This document shows positions 59,083 through 64,000 of a stretch of DNA of 64,000 nucleotides, one piece after another. The stretch covers positions 63,982,201 to 64,046,200 of the forward strand of contig CM059562.1 of NCBI GenBank assembly GCA_030386875.1. The letters run 5' to 3'. A program made the position numbers and the translations under genes. Numbering within the stretch: position 1 is the first letter of the stretch; the number at the start of each line of letters is the position of its first letter. The notes beneath the pieces were generated by a model. It was not told the DNA's origin. It made no database searches and saw nothing but the letters and a program-made list of their open reading frames with translations. Source of the DNA: Morinoia aosen (taxonomy: Eukaryota > Arthropoda > Malacostraca > Amphipoda > Talitridae).

Positions 59083-61305
59083 AACATTGGGGACAATAAA
59101 ACCAGAACTGTTGACACAGAGATGATCTGACGAAGGCACAGTAGGTGCCGCAGTAACAGTACGAGTCGCACCTTCTCTTGACTTGTGTACTGAGATGAGT
59201 AACGCTCACAGCATACACAGAGTGCAACTAAATGCTGGTGTATAAAAAGTTTTGGCACTGCTCCACAATACCTAGTTGCACTCATTTATTGTTTGCGCTC
59301 CTCTGTATGGTTAAGAAAGCTCCTATGTGGATCAGCGCGGTAAAACAAGTAAGTGAGCTTGCTGCCTTGTGATATGTTAGCACTCGTCAATGTAGAGCTT
59401 TTTTTAAGACTCATGACAAGCAAAACAAGATACCGAACAAACTGCCGCGCACTGCAAGTTTTCTGACTTTGAGGAGGAAGTTAATCGACTTGCTCAAGCA
59501 ATTTTCAAGTTTGTCGCTAAATTTTAATTACAAACATTCATCGAAATGAAGTTAATTATTAAGAGTGATTCAGTTTGCTCTGAAAGTTATTGACTTTTGA
59601 TATCTCGAGCAGCAAATTTTGGATGTAGAATAATTTTCTCTCAATATCGTAAGCTTTTGAGACCACAGTGAGGTCTCGTAGATTATCCACGCGCAATGGA
59701 AATAGGACATGCAAACATTCATCGTCTGTCACCAAATTTATTTAAAATTACTTCTTGAATTAGATGCAAGCTGAATGTAATTAACAGGGGCATTCATGTT
59801 TCCAATTTCTTTTGCAGTGTATAATGATAAATCAGTTTCACTAAAAAATCCGACGGCAACAGTCCGACACTTGTTGAAATCATTTTGTATAATTTAATCT
59901 CGTATCTTTTGAGTTACGTGGGGTATTCTTTCCGATAAGCAATATGACGAATTTTGCCAATAAATAGTGGAGTTTATCATTCATTGCGTCTCAAATAGCG
60001 CTCGTTCTCGAATCAACGTAACTCAAAAGTTTTAAAAGCGCAACCACCCAGTATCTGTATCATTTTAGTCCAAGCTTCAATGATCCTTTAAGTGAAGCAC
60101 ACCTTGTTTCTGCAGGTAATATGACGCACAGTGAGCAAAACTCCAAAATAATGTTCTGGCATGAGGTTCAGGGCTATTTGATTACAGAGCTATAATAATA
60201 GATGGTTAATGTTTTTAGCCTGCATGCATTTTATGTCTCCCATTTTAACAAGGATTTCGTAATCACACTTTTAAAATGAATGCATAGGTAATGAAATAAA
60301 ATACCTGGTCAAGAAGACTCACATGTTGTGGTCACGATGGGATTCATAAAGCTGTAAGGAGAGTTGTCCATGTGTCTATAGGTAACCTATATATGTTATA
60401 CTTGAAGGAAGGAAATCTACGCCAAACGTATTTTCATTGCTTCCCAAGTCCGAGTGATGGGATTTCATTTCCATTTTACGTTTCATTCTTGATTTTATTT
60501 CCCATTCAAATGTTTTGAAGGTTGATGTGTCTTATGTATTCAGTTGACACAACCTAGCCATCGAATGTTGTCATTTAATGTTGTGATCTCAGATCTCAAT
60601 TCTTGAGCTTTTTGTGACCAGTTTTTACTTATGATATTGCATACATTGTGCATATTACTACATTAAAAAAAAGCGTGACACAAACACTGGGCCTTAACCA
60701 TTTCTGCTGAACGCTGCAACAGCAATGACTAAGGCCTTCCGCTACTATATAGATATTTCCGCCACTTCAGTTATCTGTTCAGGCAGATCACACGAGTATA
60801 GAGACGCTGCGAGATCTCCAGCCGACTGATAGCGAGTAGCAGGATACAAGATTCCTCAAACGTTTCTCTTAGCTTTAGAGAACGTCATCAAATTAGAGTA
60901 CCACTTCAAGCGTACCACATGCAGTACATCGATATAACAGTAGCGCAATACTTAGCTGCAGCATTTTAGGCATTAGGAAAACTTGTATCCCAGTAACCGG
61001 ATTTTCAAACAGTTTTCTTCGTCTTAAGAAGACAAATGGCAGCATAAGTTATTTTAGGTCGACTTGTAGATTCTTTGGTGCTGCAGCGAGAATTCTCAAA
61101 ACATCTAAAATTCTCTACTATAAATTACTGATACTTCACTAAAACTCCACTGTAAAATGATACTTCACTAAAAGACAAATTTTTTCAGGAAAAAAACTAG
61201 TGGAACTGTCTTTTCCCCAAACTGTTCCGTATTTTTATGAAAGGCCTTCACATACTCTGCGAACGCAGAAATGTTGTACGGGTAGCAAAAATAGATGTTG
61301 TATAC
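59083..61305. other. no supported gene; possible splice sites
   Basis: A fused acceptor-donor (CCTTGTTTCTGCAG then GTAATA) sits at 60115/60116. A strong acceptor at 59817-59818 (CAATTTCTTTTGCAG) leads only to short frames. A GTAAGT site at 59350 closes about 50 open codons. None forms a coherent gene. Confidence 0.4.
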
Positions 61306-62976
61306 TAGAGGTGAACCGAATATTCGCATTCGCAAGTTTTCCAATAATGGCATCCGCATTCGCTTTCGCTTGTAGACTTGCGAATATTTAGGTATTTTCT
61401 TCCACCTTACATCAACTGCTGTTGTTAGAGCAGGGAGAAGGTTACAGCTCCCAGATATAGATAGTATTTAACTCACTCTAGGATAAATGGAACATCTTAT
61501 CAGATGATTTTCACTGCGTGATGAGAGACGCTGTGCCAACATGAAAAAGATCACAAACTGCATCAGTCATCAACTACACCTTAACATTAAAAATGTCTAG
61601 ACATCTGAAAATCAGTCACGAAGTCATTTCAAAATGTAGATCAATTGCGACTCACTTTAATTATTCGACCATGGTTCAAGTAGAACTGAAAAAAACAGGT
61701 CGGAATAAATGCTCCATGCTCCACAACTCTCAGTGATGCACGACATTCCAACTCGTTGAAATAGTACTCGGCAAATGATGATAAGGATAAGGATGAATAA
61801 GGACCTTAATGAATTTTTCTATTTGTATGCTAGTTCCAGCGAGAAAATCAGAGCATTGAACAATCAAGACAATGATGTTCTGACTGTTGTATAACTGTCC
61901 TCCAGCTCTTTGAAGATATCACTAAGAAAATCTGCAAGGAGTACGCTTCAATTGCTGATGCCATACCTCTCATCACTACATTGAAGAAAATATTAAAATC
62001 AGCCATAGACAGTAACAAAATTGAAGTGATGAGAAATAAGTTACTCAAAGAAATAAACAAAAGATTTGATTTTCCAGTAAAAATGACTTGTATGTCATAT
62101 CTATGTTTCTAGACCCGAGGTATAAAACAAAATTTTTTAGTTCACTGGCTCTCACAAAAAGTGTCGAAGACAGCGTCACTCGAAAATGTGAGGAAATTCA
62201 AAAACTCTGGTGTGACTCTAATACAAGCCATGCAAAACAAACTTCAGCAAAGACGTCATGCAATGTTCAAATACCATCTACCAACACCTCTCTCACCGAA
62301 GCCATGCATGTTATTCTTTCTTCAAGCAGTGGCGATGAAGACGACCAGCTATGCCAAAAGACACTAACAGCAACCATCAACAAGTACATCAAAAAGAGAC
62401 GGATATGAACATTCGAAAATACTCTGAAATGGTGGAAGATGCACGCGGATATTTATCCTGATCTTTCTAAATTAGCAAGGTCGTATCTTGCTTCTCCGCC
62501 AACCAGCGTTGCGAGTGAGTCTTTTTAGTGCTGCCGGCCTTGTGTACGACGAAAAACGAAGTAACCTGACTGGTCAAAGAGCAGAAAAATTGCCACTTTT
62601 GAAATTCAGCCTTCCAAAAATACAATTCAACTATTAAAATTCCACTAAATAATCCTTGTTCGAAAGGCGGTGGTTGGGGAAAGAGTTTGGTGAGATGCGT
62701 GTAAGTCGGAAGAGTGGGTCCTCGTTTCGGATCCTCGAAACCTACAAAATTGAACGGATTCCAACAATTCAATTTTCTATGACTAAACTCTTACAATGAA
62801 ACAGTCAAGTAGAAAAATCTAGGTCTCAGGACTCCAAACTTCAAATAAAATGCGAATAAAATGATGAATTACTTGAGATATGTAAGATTGAGTAAACATT
62901 CGCCTTCGCGAATATCAAAAAAATATTCGCACTCGCATTCGCAAATGTTGAAAAACAAACATTCGGTTCACTACCA
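61306..62976 (+). mobile_element. degenerate hAT transposon, ends present
   Basis: A 1,671-bp element. Left end TAGAGGTGAACCGAATATTC at 61306; right end, read inwards, TGGTAGTGAACCGAATGTTT from 62976. Both ends carry ATTCGCATTCGC-type subterminal repeats. Flanking 8-mers ttgtatac and gttcatac match at 5 of 8 positions, consistent with a decayed 8-bp target-site duplication of the hAT superfamily. The interior codes, on the plus strand, for a broken transposase. About 1.7 kb is shorter than an intact hAT (usually 2.5-4 kb), so the 5' coding half, including any BED zinc finger, has been deleted. Both termini remain, so it is a non-autonomous relic. Confidence 0.88.
61602..62637 (+). pseudogene. 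hAT transposase pseudogene
   Basis: Successive collinear fragments of a hAT transposase lie in different plus-strand frames: VISKCRSIATHFNYST (from 61623); DIPTR then a stop where the family has Trp (DxPTRWNST, 61742-61765); LFEDITKKICKEYASIADAI (from 61906); MFLDPRYKTKF (from about 62100), the family's LDPRYK motif; LKWWKMHADIYPDLSKLARS and YLASPPTSVASES (62421-62520); then FSAAG and KRSNLTGQRAEKL of the C-terminal dimerisation domain to TAA at 62635. At least four frameshifts, a TGA at 62406-62408 and the Trp-to-stop change break it. A two-base loss near 62518 separates ASE from FSAAG. The N-terminal DNA-binding region is missing. Confidence 0.9.
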
Positions 62977-63736
62977 GTTCATACATCACACTTTAGGCAC
63001 CTAATGAAAGGACTCATACCTTTAGAAGGCCAATGATGTCGATTGCTGTTCCGTATAGCAGTTGGAACCCGATTAGGTACTGGACTCAGATTCGTGGAAA
63101 GGCTTCCCATAATTTTTCAGAATTTGTGCAGTGTAAGCTTTGAGGTGGCAAGTCTACAGTCGTTCTCAAGTCTAAGGCATAATTCAATGAGATCCTTAAT
63201 TTATACGGATAACAATTATTCTCATTATTCTTAACTGATGTTAAGCATGGTGTTAGTTGAATAAATGGGACTAATTTCGATTCATCTAAATTGAGATTCA
63301 CTCAAGATGATGTATAACTCGAGAATCGCTTAGCGGTTGGTATTAATGGATTAATATCCCAACGTGTTTAGCTGTTGATTAACAAGCTGTTTTTTCCCTA
63401 TAAGAAAGCACCTCGCTCGCAGCATCTGCAGTATTCACTATTGAAACTCAAATCGTGATAATATGAGTGACAACCAATGAGCGAGTGGTCGATACTTCCG
63501 CCAAATGACAAGTTTTTCATCAAACAATGAGAATGCAAAGTATCCCAGACGAGTCTTTGATGATATTTATCAAGTTCTATCTTATTCCCGTTCGTTACAA
63601 AGTATCCACTGATTTTGCATGCAAACTCAAACATAAATGGTGCTTTCTTACGCTAATGTTTTAGTGAGAACGACTGGTGATTAACTGCAGCTCTTTTCTT
63701 AGCTCTTTTCTTTTTCTTTTACCCGAACTCTTTTAG
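62977..63736. other. no supported gene
   Basis: AT-rich with chance-length frames. It ends in a long C/T-rich tract (about 63688-63736). Confidence 0.55.
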
Positions 63737-63875
63737 ATTCATCCAGGCAGAGTTTGAAGGGCAGCCTAATTTTGTCATTTTGCTGTCAGGCTCGCGACGC
63801 GACGTAGACACGAGTTTGAAGCGGCTTGTTTCCTGCCTTCTGCGATACGATCTCTGCTGGCATATGCATTTCTGA
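63737..63875 (+). CDS. possible exon at window edge, unknown protein
   Basis: A nearly 50-base pyrimidine tract ends in CTCTTTTAG (AG at 63735-63736). From 63738 a plus frame is open for 45 codons to TGA, reading FIQAEFEGQPNFVILLSGSR, then RDVDTSLKRLVSCLL. Codon choice (CAG, GAG, GTC, CTG, CGC) differs from the AT-rich surroundings. This acceptor is one of the strongest in the window. The segment may be a last exon, or an internal one ending before the stop. No family is recognised. The window ends 125 bases later, so the context is cut off. Confidence 0.27.
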
Positions 63876-64000
63876 CCTGGTATTTTAAAGTTCATCGAGA
63901 ATTGACGATAGTCATTGTCATGTCATAACGAGGCTGAATTGCAGATCCTTTTTTGCTACTGCTGTTCCTGATAAGAAGACAGCAGCAACTTTGCTTTGTT

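Noticed and set aside
58914..59285. 123-codon minus-strand frame as a gene.
   Set aside because: Leu/Cys/Val-rich with no motif. The plus-strand frame behind a strong acceptor explains the region better.

Overview
This window looks like eukaryotic, probably arthropod (insect-like), nuclear DNA. It is AT-rich (roughly two-thirds A+T by eye) but not depleted in CpG. It has no operons, no ribosome-binding-site-led genes and no long open frame: the longest ATG frame is 156 codons in 64 kb, which chance can nearly explain. The elements I can identify are decayed DNA transposons (hAT, Tc1/mariner) and mariner-type foldback MITEs, as in insect genomes. The most economical reading is intergenic or deep-intronic sequence. 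I cannot name the species.

Layout. 1-12 kb: AT-rich with no firm gene; one possible minus-strand exon at 10.9-11.1 kb. 12-19 kb: a two-copy 59-bp tandem repeat, a GC-rich patch holding a 63-bp hairpin (15.4 kb), and a pair of diverged repeats about 1 kb apart (17.9 and 18.9 kb). 21.3-22.0 kb: a foldback MITE beside a Tc1-like transposase scrap. 22-33 kb: mostly featureless, with a pentamer microsatellite, a 17-18-bp tandem repeat and a 21-bp minisatellite. 33-36 kb: two possible plus-strand exons around a second copy of the foldback MITE (34.1-34.6 kb). 36-48 kb: featureless AT-rich DNA with GC-rich patches that may be regulatory. 48.9-49.8 kb: a short Tc1/mariner element with CAG-type inverted ends and an internal transposase fragment, followed by a second transposase C-terminal fragment. 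50-60 kb: a possible 316-nt exon, a 108-bp near-perfect hairpin (52.2 kb), 65-bp and 52-bp tandem arrays, a 134-codon minus-strand frame, and a possible last exon at 58.9 kb. 61.3-63.0 kb: a degenerate hAT element with both terminal inverted repeats. 63.7 kb: a possible exon behind a strong acceptor.

The secure content is the mobile-element fraction and the tandem repeats. The CDS entries are splice-consistent open frames read by eye. None matches a family I recognise, and any may be chance. I see no set of genes working together. Several GC-rich patches contain perfect or near-perfect palindromes, which is the most interesting unexplained pattern here.
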